A stretch of 49,933 bases of DNA from a virus: positions 1-49,933 of IMG/VR virus record IMGVR_UViG_3300009788_000031. The stretch is one strand, 5' to 3'. Of the stretch, positions 34,542 to 40,315 are shown in pieces (position 1 is the stretch's first letter; every line of letters starts with the position of its first letter). The notes below the pieces were generated by a model. The model was not told where the DNA came from and did not search any database. It saw only the letters and a program-made list of their open reading frames with translations. The position numbers and the translations under genes are program-made.

Positions 34542-35279
34542 TTATAACCCCCTCCCTAACAATTTATCAAGCCGTCCTGTGATATTTTTCATATCATCAA
34601 CGAGCTTGGCGTTGCGTTTCTGCTCATATTTCAAGTCCCATTCAAGCCGATAGTGCGAGGCTTTGAGTAGGCCGTATAGTTGCTCATCTACCTCAACACT
34701 GTCTCTGCTACTGAGACAGCCGAGTAGGACATTATAAAGGCTTGTGCCTATCTCTGCCTCAGTAAGACTTTGAATAGCATTACCCTCCGGTGATACTATG
34801 CAGAGTATTGGTGGATCGTTATCTCTCGGAATGTTGAAATTTCGATAATGTAAATAATATCGCATCAGTTTAAGTAACATCAGATTTCTCCTTTGTGATT
34901 TTTTTGTAAGAATTGCTTTTATATACTTTGCTGATGCGGGAACAAATTCATGCTTGTTCAAGAGATCTACAAAGTCGGCTTTACTTCGTGGCATGATAGT
35001 CATTCCGTCGCAGATACTATGCAGCGTAGATCCCTTTGACGAGCTAACACTAAAACCTATCATATATGTCACTGTAATAGCCCATTCACTGGGCTTCTTG
35101 GATTGATCTATTTTTGCTTTACAGACCCAACTGCCATATACTATGTTATCTTTAGTCCAAAGATACATCTCCTTCTCCTTGTTTAAGTATTTACCCATTT
35201 TCTCAGCCAGCTTAGTTATGCGTTCACTGACTGCTTTCATGTCTTTATCCGGCTTCTGGTATTCGGTTAGCGTTATCAT
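34542..35279 (-). CDS. Hypothetical early protein
   Basis: 245 residues, basic, mostly helical, with a beta-rich portion at about 40-90 (WAITVTYMIGFSVSSS) and a coiled-coil-like C-terminus (YEQKRNAKLVDDMKNITGRL). Contains the phrase YRNFNIPRDN, close to YRNFNLPRD in the RecE-like protein, perhaps by chance. No family recognised. ATGA overlap with the upstream small gene. Confidence 0.5.
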   Translation of the reverse strand: MITLTEYQKPDKDMKAVSERITKLAEKMGKYLNKEKEMYLWTKDNIVYGSWVCKAKIDQSKKPSEWAITVTYMIGFSVSSSKGSTLHSICDGMTIMPRSKADFVDLLNKHEFVPASAKYIKAILTKKSQRRNLMLLKLMRYYLHYRNFNIPRDNDPPILCIVSPEGNAIQSLTEAEIGTSLYNVLLGCLSSRDSVEVDEQLYGLLKASHYRLEWDLKYEQKRNAKLVDDMKNITGRLDKLLGRGL

Positions 35280-35446
35280 TCCTTCTCCCTGTCAGTACAT
35301 ATCATAATTAACTCCCTACATCGAGCTATTTCATCGTCATTTGCTTCAAGATAAAGAGATACTTCAACACTTCTAATCTTGGCAATTAATACTTCTTTTT
35401 TATGAATTAATCTTGAAAGCTTGCGAAGTTTTTGTTTGCGGATCAT
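35276..35446 (-). CDS. Small basic coiled-coil protein
   Basis: A 56-residue ORF with SD ACAGGAG before the ATG, ending in an ATGA overlap with the next gene. N-terminus very basic (MIRKQKLRKLSRLIHKKEV), then helical. Coding potential is supported by SD and coupling only. Confidence 0.5.
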   Translation of the reverse strand: MIRKQKLRKLSRLIHKKEVLIAKIRSVEVSLYLEANDDEIARCRELIMICTDREKE

Positions 35447-35472
35447 TACGACTCCTGTTTAGTTTACTTAGT

Positions 35473-35516
35473 GCTTGCGCTGGATTGCGAATCCATTAGC
35501 TCACAGTTACGCAAGC
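35473..35516 (-). other. Double hairpin in the early-operon leader
   Basis: GCTTGCG (35473-35479) pairs with CGCAAGC (35510-35516), and inside it TGGATT-GCG-AATCCA (35481-35495) is a perfect 6-bp hairpin. It lies between the first and second genes of the minus operon. No T-run. It may be an RNA-stability or processing element. Confidence 0.4.
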
Positions 35517-35527
35517 GGTTAGACCTG

Positions 35528-35719
35528 TTAGTTTCTCATCCTTATTTCACCTTGACACATCTGAATAAATGAGGATTTGTCAAAATCTAATACATACTCA
35601 CCAAACTCATCTGCTAATCTTTTAGCAATACGAATAACTTGGTTTCGTGATATGTCACCACTCTCCTCATTAATAGCAGTGGCTACATATTCGCTTAATC
35701 TTTCAATAACTGTACTCAT
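35528..35719 (-). CDS. Small early protein, first gene of minus operon
   Basis: 63 residues from ATG 35719 (SD CGGAG; the longer frame extends into the promoter region and is not used). Helical: STVIERLSEYVATAINEES, then RNQVIRIAKRLADEFGEY. No family recognised. Confidence 0.55.
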   Translation of the reverse strand: MSTVIERLSEYVATAINEESGDISRNQVIRIAKRLADEFGEYVLDFDKSSFIQMCQGEIRMRN

Positions 35720-35747
35720 TTCATACTCCGGTTTTGTTGTCAGCGTT

Positions 35748-35776
35748 ACATAAAATCTAATATGATTTATAGTCAA
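35748..35776 (-). promoter_or_regulatory. Candidate promoter for the early operon
   Basis: On the minus strand, TTGACT (35776-35771), 17 nt, then TTATGT (35753-35748). The -35 is one base off consensus and the -10 is weak. It is the best match upstream of the first minus-strand gene and would give a short leader. Confidence 0.4.
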
Positions 35777-35794
35777 TATCAAGCAGATTATCAT

Positions 35795-35948
35795 TTATTA
35801 TAATAATTATAATAATAATATATCATTTACAAACTACTGATAAATAACAGGTTGAAGAATAAATCTGATAATATGCGGTGAAATATCAAGGTGGCTACTT
35901 TTTGAGATTGACTTTTTTTGAGTACCGACTACATTTTGTCGAATTAGC
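35795..35948. other. AT-rich divergent region, possible origin or control site
   Basis: Between the early operon and the plus-strand arm. A nearly pure AT stretch lies at 35795-35823 (repeated TAATAAT). Farther on, two similar 14-15-nt units begin TTTTTGAG and end GAC (about 35900-35930). AT-rich DNA beside repeats at the divergence point is a common origin layout, but no iteron set of three or more was found, so this is only a suggestion. Confidence 0.3.
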
Positions 35949-35977
35949 TTGACAATCAAATAATGATGTATTAGATT
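35949..35977 (+). promoter_or_regulatory. Strong sigma70-type promoter
   Basis: TTGACA (35949-35954), a 17-nt spacer, TAGATT (35972-35977). Consensus -35 and good -10 at ideal spacing. Transcription should start near 35984, exactly where the antiterminator-like arm begins. Confidence 0.65.
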
Positions 35978-35983
35978 TACAGA

Positions 35984-36071
35984 GTACATTCATACAGAAA
36001 ACAAATCGAATTTAGAATTTTCCCACTGTTCACTGTTTTCTGTGATGTACACCAGTGGGATTTTTCTTTTT
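35984..36071 (+). promoter_or_regulatory. Attenuator-like leader: antiterminator versus terminator
   Basis: Terminator: TCCCACTG (36021-36028) pairs with CAGTGGGA (36053-36060), followed by TTTTTCTTTTT. Alternative stem: GTACAT (35984-35989) with ATGTAC (36045-36050), and ACAGAAAAC (35994-36002) with GTTTTCTGT (36035-36043). The second stem uses bases lying inside the terminator loop and traps the left terminator arm in its own loop, so the two folds exclude each other except as a pseudoknot. It may be a regulated leader for the RNA cassette downstream, or an ~85-nt small RNA ending at the terminator. Confidence 0.6.
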
Positions 36072-36080
36072 GTTCTTTAT

Positions 36081-36300
36081 AGCGATGTGGCGGAAGATCA
36101 AATAGTGGTTAGACGCTGACTTCTGTGAAAGCGCAGATGATGCCTGAGATGGCGCATAAACACTCCGTGTTTCCCACGTGTGGAAACAAATACAGGTTAG
36201 CTATGGGAAATCAACCATAACGAGGAATGGGTGTGTAGTAGGTTTTCAACAGGTTTTGACTCGGATAAAACCCGTGCAGGTTCGAATCCTGCCATCGCTA
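36081..36300 (+). ncRNA. tRNA-like RNA with long structured insertion
   Basis: The ends form a perfect 7-bp acceptor stem: AGCGATG (36081-36087) with CATCGCT (36293-36299), discriminator A at 36300. A canonical T-arm directly precedes it: GCAGG-TTCGAAT-CCTGC (36276-36292). After the 5' strand comes TG and a D-arm-like stretch with GTGGTTAGACGC. Between these parts lie several further hairpins: TCTGTG-AAAG-CGCAGA, AAACAC-TCC-GTGTTT competing with GTTTCC/GGAAAC, TATGG/CCATA and GGTTTT/AAAACC (9-nt loop). Total 220 nt, three times a normal tRNA. No CCA is encoded. It is not a recognisable tmRNA (no G3-U70, no tag frame seen) nor a group I intron. Confidence 0.5.
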
Positions 36301-36317
36301 TAGGGTTTCTTTGATAA

Positions 36318-36448
36318 TGAGCAGGTTTCCCTTACGTCTAACGGGCGATCAGTCGTTCAACGGCGTGGTTATAAGCAATCACCTTTTTATATCGTTATTT
36401 GTGTTATCTTTAGTATGCAATACAGATTGTGATAATCTAACCTGCTCA
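36318..36448 (+). ncRNA. Second structured region enclosed by a 10-bp stem
   Basis: TGAGCAGGTT (36318-36327) pairs perfectly with AACCTGCTCA (36439-36448). Inside are CCC/GGG, GTCG-TTCAA-CGGC, GTGGTT-ATAAGC-AATCAC followed by CTTTTT (terminator-like), and AGATT-GTGAT-AATCT. It lies between the tRNA-like RNA and tRNA-Pro, so it may be a processing spacer or a separate RNA. No family recognised. Confidence 0.4.
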
Positions 36449-36462
36449 GTAGTTCTTTATAT

Positions 36463-36539
36463 CGGAGTATGGCGCAGTCTGGCAGCGCACTTGCTTTGGG
36501 AGCAAGGTGTCACTGGTTCAAATCCAGTTACTCCGACCA
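36463..36539 (+). tRNA. tRNA-Pro (anticodon TGG), CCA encoded
   Basis: Complete cloverleaf: acceptor CGGAGTA/TACTCCG, D-arm GCGC/GCGC with GG in the loop, anticodon stem CTTGC/GCAAG with loop TTTGGGA (anticodon TGG at positions 34-36), five-base variable loop, T-arm ACTGG-TTCAAAT-CCAGT, discriminator A, encoded CCA (36537-36539). The final A is also the A of the ATG of the next gene. Confidence 0.95.
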
Positions 36540-36877
36540 TGAAAAAATCAGAATTAAATAAACTACTTCGCTATTGGCAGAAGCGATTAAGGTTGCAAGA
36601 TTGGGATATTACGGTATCGCTATTTCGTAATTTCTCGTCAACAAGTATTAGTAATTGTATTGCTCATTATCAGACAAAATCTTGCCTTATTAAGATAGAC
36701 CTTGATACAGGAAAAGATTACTCTGGTAGAAAATACACTATTGAGGAGTTGTTGGTGCATGAGCTACTTGAGATATATTTCATTAACATTTCAAAATCCG
36801 ACAAAGAAACAGAGAAAGACATGGCGATCAATATGATTACCGATGCCTTGATGTACGAAAAATACAAAAATCAGTAG
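36539..36877 (+). CDS. Small zincin-like phage protein
   Basis: 112 residues, starting on the last base of tRNA-Pro. The N-terminus (LNKLLRYWQKRLRLQDWDITV) and the later LLVHELLEIYF, after an Ile-Asp strand, match a phage family with a minimal zincin motif. The family's usual HExxH appears here as H-E-L-L-E, so the second zinc ligand is Glu instead of His; activity is uncertain. There is no SD: upstream bases are tRNA. Translation could begin on leaderless mRNA after tRNA cleavage, or downstream. A longer in-frame reading from 36311 crosses the tRNA and is rejected. Confidence 0.6.
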   Translation: MKKSELNKLLRYWQKRLRLQDWDITVSLFRNFSSTSISNCIAHYQTKSCLIKIDLDTGKDYSGRKYTIEELLVHELLEIYFINISKSDKETEKDMAINMITDALMYEKYKNQ

Positions 36878-36923
36878 GGAGTGTCATACCGTGACCAGGT
36901 TGATCAAGCTGCTTGGCGCTCCC
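36877..36923 (+). other. Nested hairpin after the zincin-like gene
   Basis: GGGAGTG (36877-36883) with CGCTCCC (36917-36923), one G-T pair, stacked on CCAGG/CTTGG. An 11-nt bulge lies on the 5' side. No T-run follows. Possibly a 3'-end or processing structure. Confidence 0.4.
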
Positions 36924-36963
36924 GTAAACTTTAAGATTTGAAGTAAACTAAGAGAGGTTGAAG

Positions 36964-37239
36964 ATGGGAAAGTATAGAAAGAAACCAGTAGTTATTGATG
37001 CAGTGCAATACACCAGCAATAATGGCTGGCAATTTACCCAGAACTCAGAGGGTAAAATTACAGAATCATCAGTTTTGGAACCCACCAACGACAATCCGTC
37101 AGGATTATATTTGCAGATAGAAACCCTTGAGGGCATTATGACAGCAACTCCTGGTGACTGGATTATCAGGGGTGTTAAGGGTGAACTCTATCCTTGCAAA
37201 CCTGACATATTTGAAATGACATACGAAGAAGTAAAATAG
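36964..37239 (+). CDS. Conserved small phage protein (PGDWIIRG type)
   Basis: 91 residues from ATG 36964 (SD AGAGAGG, TTGAAG spacer). The phrases KYRKKPVVIDAVQY, TPGDWIIRGVKGELYPCKPD and IFEMTYE define a very common short phage protein found in many dsDNA phages, of unknown role. Full length for the family. Confidence 0.75.
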   Translation: MGKYRKKPVVIDAVQYTSNNGWQFTQNSEGKITESSVLEPTNDNPSGLYLQIETLEGIMTATPGDWIIRGVKGELYPCKPDIFEMTYEEVK

Positions 37240-37268
37240 TTATAGGTAATGAAGGTGAAAAGAGGTTA

Positions 37269-37502
37269 ATGATGAGTACAGCAACAGGTAAAATCGAAAT
37301 CATTACTAAGCCAAAATGGTTGGTTATGCCAAAGCTCTATGGATGTCCTGGAATGTGTCGTAGCAAACAGCACCTTTTCACAAGAGACGGGGATTTTTAT
37401 AGGGCTGTTTGTGGACAAACAAATTGGGTATCAGGCACGGTCAAACCATTGCTATCAGATGTAAAATGCAAACGATGCCTCAGGATTGAAGCGAAAATAT
37501 AG
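37269..37502 (+). CDS. Small Cys-containing protein
   Basis: 77 residues (ATG 37269 or 37272; SD GAGG). Four to five Cys: GCPGMCRSK in the middle and VKCKRCLRI at the end, which could bind one zinc. No family recognised. Confidence 0.5.
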   Translation: MMSTATGKIEIITKPKWLVMPKLYGCPGMCRSKQHLFTRDGDFYRAVCGQTNWVSGTVKPLLSDVKCKRCLRIEAKI

Positions 37503-37843
37503 TACATAGATTGTCGTAAAATATCGCTTATTCCCGAACACGTCTCAGCGTACAACTGTATCCGTAATCGGGCGCTATTAACACAAAGGGGTATAAGCCG
37601 GAGTTCTAACGAACTTGGAGAGTATCTAACAGCCTTACTAAACTATGACTGTAACAGCATAGCCGGTTGAGAGTGTGTTTTCCGGAAAATGTGAGCGTAG
37701 TAAAACAATAAGATTTCTCTGTCTTTTATAAGGGGGAATTAAAGGGGGTTAATTTTACAAATCGAAGATTTGTCTTGCTTGTCCTTTAAATCTTTCAGAA
37801 CTAAGCGTTTCATAAACAGCCTTAACAAACAACCGGAGTCGAA
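37503..37843 (+). other. Non-coding stretch with several hairpins
   Basis: No gene of convincing length. Hairpins seen: AGTTC-TAAC-GAACT near 37612-37625; CTATG-A-CTG-TAA-CAG-CATAG near 37645-37664; the palindrome TTTTCCGGAAAA near 37677; and ACAAATC-GAA-GATTTGT near 37757. The first two lie close together and could form one branched RNA leading to the gene at 37844. Two GGGGG(A/T)TAA-type repeats lie near 37733-37752. No riboswitch family was recognised. Confidence 0.4.
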
Positions 37844-38002
37844 ATGATAGTAAAGGATGAAAAAACAGGTGAATTTGTTGAGGTCACGGGATATATACCA
37901 ACTTGTGATAGTGTGCAAAGTTTTGTATTCTATGTTGAAATTGTGTTTAATGACGGTAGCTTAACTTATCGTTGTGAACGTGACATCACCTACAGCATCT
38001 AA
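37844..38002 (+). CDS. Small hypothetical protein
   Basis: A 52-residue ORF, SD CCGGAG 6 nt before the ATG. Beta-rich: EFVEVTGYIPTCD, FVFYVEIVFNDGSLTYRCE. Two Cys. No family recognised. Confidence 0.5.
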   Translation: MIVKDEKTGEFVEVTGYIPTCDSVQSFVFYVEIVFNDGSLTYRCERDITYSI

Positions 38003-38017
38003 ACAACCGGAGGAGTG

Positions 38018-38188
38018 ATGGAGTTGCGAATTGAGTGGAATAAATCAGACGACATTGAGGTAAATGGTGATGATAGTGGAGCGGATGTAACTATCATATT
38101 TGATTATGGACTCGAAGAACTTCCCAAACCAGACAAAATCAAACTCCTCAAGCAAATCGTCGAGCAACTCGAAAGGGATGAAGCGTGA
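38018..38188 (+). CDS. Small hypothetical protein upstream of RHH gene
   Basis: A 56-residue acidic ORF with GGAGGAGTG just before the ATG; its stop overlaps the next GTG start (GTGA). Ends in a helix KIKLLKQIVEQLERDEA. It could be a partner of the RHH protein, as in small toxin-antitoxin pairs, but has no toxin signature. Confidence 0.45.
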   Translation: MELRIEWNKSDDIEVNGDDSGADVTIIFDYGLEELPKPDKIKLLKQIVEQLERDEA

Positions 38189-38385
38189 AGCGCTTAAATC
38201 TAAACATTAGTGATGGAACATATAAACAGCTTCAAGAGATTAAACAATCAACCAACGCAGCCTCATTGACCGAAGTAATTCGCACGTCACTTAATCTTTA
38301 TCAGGCTATTCAAAAGGTTGATCCATCTAACCTAATCATTTATTTATCAAAAATTCAACCAAACACTCGAAAGGATGAAGGATGA
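38185..38385 (+). CDS. Ribbon-helix-helix regulator (CopG/Arc type)
   Basis: 66 residues, GTG start in a GTGA overlap with SD AAAGGGATG. KRLNLNISDGTYKQLQEIKQ is the beta-ribbon and first helix, and SLTEVIRTSLNLYQAI the second helix: the Arc/CopG fold that dimerises and contacts DNA with the ribbon. It probably regulates nearby plus-strand promoters such as the one at 38674. Confidence 0.8.
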   Translation: MKRLNLNISDGTYKQLQEIKQSTNAASLTEVIRTSLNLYQAIQKVDPSNLIIYLSKIQPNTRKDEG

Positions 38386-38570
38386 GTGAAAATACAGTAA
38401 TATATATCGATAAAAAACATCGCAAGAAACTCAAGAAGCTTCAGCGTGAAGTCAGGCGCTGTAGGTTTATTTTTGAGCAAGCATCAGAAAGATACTCAGA
38501 CGCTCAAGAGGCAATAGCAAGGTATTGTAAGGATGAAATTGGCATTGAGACGCTTGGGAAGACATATTAA
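38382..38570 (+). CDS. Small basic helical protein
   Basis: 62 residues, ATGA overlap with the RHH gene. Lys/Arg-rich (KKHRKKLKKLQREVRRCRF), coiled-coil-like. May bind nucleic acid. No family recognised. Confidence 0.5.
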   Translation: MSENTVIYIDKKHRKKLKKLQREVRRCRFIFEQASERYSDAQEAIARYCKDEIGIETLGKTY

Positions 38571-38673
38571 GTTGATACTGATGAAATGACATTAAGATCA
38601 GGTTGCTGTAATTAACCTTCCTGAACAACCTTCACTTTTCTTAAGATTTCCAACACCGACAGTATTAAATAAC

Positions 38674-38702
38674 TTGACATTATGACAATTTGGCAGTATA
38701 TT
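38674..38702 (+). promoter_or_regulatory. Strong sigma70-type promoter for terS
   Basis: TTGACA (38674-38679), 17-nt spacer, TATATT (38697-38702). It is followed 15 nt later by TGTCAA, the reverse complement of the -35, so an operator dyad may cover the promoter. It is 34 nt before the terminase small subunit ATG. Confidence 0.7.
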
Positions 38703-38735
38703 CAAAATAACCTGTCAAAATAGAGATGAAATCTC

Positions 38736-39296
38736 ATGCCTGCTGGTGCTCCTACAAAATACAATCCTAAACTTCTTAAACTGATAGAAATACTTTGTGA
38801 AACGGGCATGACTGACGTTGAGTTGACCGAGGCACTTACTGATTTAGGGAATCCTGTTTGTCCTGCAACAATCTATAACTGGCAGAATGAACATCCTGAA
38901 TTATTAGAGACCATGAAAACAGCAAAAAGAAATGCTGATAAAAATATGGAGAAATCTCTATATCATCGGGGTCGTGGATACAAGCATCCCGAAACTAAAG
39001 TATTCTGTAATAATGGTGTAATTATAACTCATGAAGTAACTAAATATTATCCACCAGATACCGCAGCGGCTTTTATTTGGCTGAAAAACAGGGCAGGGTG
39101 GCAAGATAGGCACGAGGTTGCGCATCGTCATACTTTCGAGGAGGGTGTGGATAAGCAGCGTGAATTAATGGAGGCTTCCGGGGAGGTTCCCGGTGATGAC
39201 CACGAGCCTCTCAATATCAACTGTGAATGTCCTTACTGTCGGATCCGGCGTGGGGAGGTAAAACAGGTTGAGGGGAGTGTGAATGTTGTTAAATGA
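38736..39296 (+). CDS. Terminase small subunit
   Basis: 186 residues. The N-terminal AGAPTKYNPKLLKLIEILC, then MTDVELTEALTDLGNPVCPATIYNWQNEHPELLETMK form the helix-turn-helix DNA-binding domain; KNMEKSLYHRGRGYKHPE and YYPPDTAAAFIWLKNR are the family's oligomerisation landmarks. It recognises the packaging site and hands DNA to the large subunit. Unusually, it is about 7 kb away from terL, separated by accessory and exported-protein genes, and has its own promoter. The C-terminal CECPYCRIRRGE adds a possible zinc knuckle, not usual for the family. Confidence 0.85.
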   Translation: MPAGAPTKYNPKLLKLIEILCETGMTDVELTEALTDLGNPVCPATIYNWQNEHPELLETMKTAKRNADKNMEKSLYHRGRGYKHPETKVFCNNGVIITHEVTKYYPPDTAAAFIWLKNRAGWQDRHEVAHRHTFEEGVDKQRELMEASGEVPGDDHEPLNINCECPYCRIRRGEVKQVEGSVNVVK

Positions 39297-39609
39297 TGTG
39301 ATGAGTGGTGTTGACGGGATTGCCAGTGAAGGTAGATTAGTTATTGATCCTTATCCTCACCCGAATACTCGGATTGATATGCCTAAGATTAACGAGGCAT
39401 ATAGGAAAGCCAAAAGAAAATGGATGGAGGAGTATTTTAAGCATATTGAAGGGGAGTTAGAGACAGCGTGGCTTAATGGTGAACAGTTTTATTTAGAACC
39501 GGATATATTTACAATCGGAAGGCATAGGCGTCATAATATTTGGGAGTTAACCTGGTACGACTATTGCCGAGCCAAAGGGTTGTTTTCAAGGAGTGTGAAT
39601 TATGGCTGA
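39283..39609 (+). CDS. Hypothetical protein, tandem paralogue A
   Basis: 108 residues; SD GGGGAG before ATG 39283, overlapping terS by 14 nt. The C-terminal ~20 residues (LTWYDYCRAKGLFSRSVNY) match the end of the next small protein (FTWHDYCKEYNLHSRSIR), so a local duplication is likely. Aromatic- and His-rich. Function unknown. Confidence 0.5.
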   Translation: MLLNDVMSGVDGIASEGRLVIDPYPHPNTRIDMPKINEAYRKAKRKWMEEYFKHIEGELETAWLNGEQFYLEPDIFTIGRHRRHNIWELTWYDYCRAKGLFSRSVNYG

Positions 39610-39766
39610 AATGTATATCTTTGGAACAAATGTTGATTATGTGTTTGATTTATGGCTGGATAATATTCCTACATTCAGGTTTCTTGGGATTGATTATTTA
39701 GTGTGGGTTTTTACATGGCATGATTACTGTAAAGAGTATAACCTTCACTCACGTAGTATTCGCTAA
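39602..39766 (+). CDS. Hypothetical protein, tandem paralogue B
   Basis: A 54-residue ORF with SD GGAG, overlapping paralogue A by 8 nt. Rich in Phe, Tyr, Trp and Leu; ends FTWHDYCKEYNLHSRSIR, like the end of A. It looks like the C-terminal half of the A-type protein. No family recognised. Confidence 0.5.
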   Translation: MAEMYIFGTNVDYVFDLWLDNIPTFRFLGIDYLVWVFTWHDYCKEYNLHSRSIR

Positions 39767-39874
39767 TTTGCCATTATGACAGACATTAACCAGATGTGGC
39801 AGTCCATAGATTGATTGTAAGCGTAGTTTGTGGGGGAGTTGATAGTAAGGCATAGGTCAAAACCGGAGAGTAAG

Positions 39875-40315
39875 ATGAAGTATTTAATTGTAGTATTGGT
39901 CTGTAGTTTGGTTGTGGGGTGTGTTGCTGATGATCCCACCAAGTTTAGTAATGGGTGGGATAAGGATTCACTTAAAGCTGCGTGGGAAGAGCAGGATAAA
40001 GAAGACCGGGCAGAGCGAGTAAAAGAGTATGAAGCCCAGCTTGCAAGGGAGAGGGCTTATAAAGACAGCATCCTTGCTGTTTGTGTCGAGCGTGGTCATA
40101 TCATACAGGGCTTGGACACCTCTTGTGTTTATGTTGTTGATTATCCCGATAGCACTTGCATGGTTAGGAAGTATCGGGCTACATGCCAACGTTGCGATTA
40201 TTTAACTAAGGTTGACGATTTTAATGATGAGTATGCATTTTATCCCGCTATACATGTAAATATTATAGAAGACTCTATTAGACACATCAAAACCCTCTGG
40301 AGGCGAAATGACTAA
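39875..40315 (+). CDS. Probable lipoprotein
   Basis: 146 residues from ATG 39875 (SD GGAG). Signal MKYLIVVLVCSLVVGC has a valid lipobox (V-V-G-C), so the Cys would be lipidated and the protein anchored in the membrane. The mature region begins VADDPTKF, with an acidic helical segment (WEEQDKEDRAERVKEYEAQL), then four Cys-containing beta parts (RATCQRCDYL). Phage lipoproteins serve as outer spanins or superinfection-exclusion proteins. It is far from the lysis block, so exclusion or surface modification seems more likely than spanin; inference. Confidence 0.65.
   Translation: MKYLIVVLVCSLVVGCVADDPTKFSNGWDKDSLKAAWEEQDKEDRAERVKEYEAQLARERAYKDSILAVCVERGHIIQGLDTSCVYVVDYPDSTCMVRKYRATCQRCDYLTKVDDFNDEYAFYPAIHVNIIEDSIRHIKTLWRRND

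Noticed and set aside
35473-35516. A mini-tRNA from the 7-bp GCTTGCG/CGCAAGC stem
   Set aside because: Only 44 nt with no T-arm or anticodon arm; kept as a hairpin only.
20605-35719. Search for integrase, excisionase, transposase or CRISPR repeats in the early region and elsewhere
   Set aside because: No Tyr or Ser recombinase motif, no DDE element, and no regularly spaced repeats were seen.
36081-36300. Reading the tRNA-like RNA as a tmRNA or group I intron
   Set aside because: No G-U at the third acceptor pair, no alanine-type tag frame with stop, and no P3/P7-like pairing or conserved core found.
36311-36538. N-terminal extension of the zincin-like gene through the spacer and tRNA-Pro
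   Set aside because: It would translate across a complete tRNA; residues look random and no SD precedes it.
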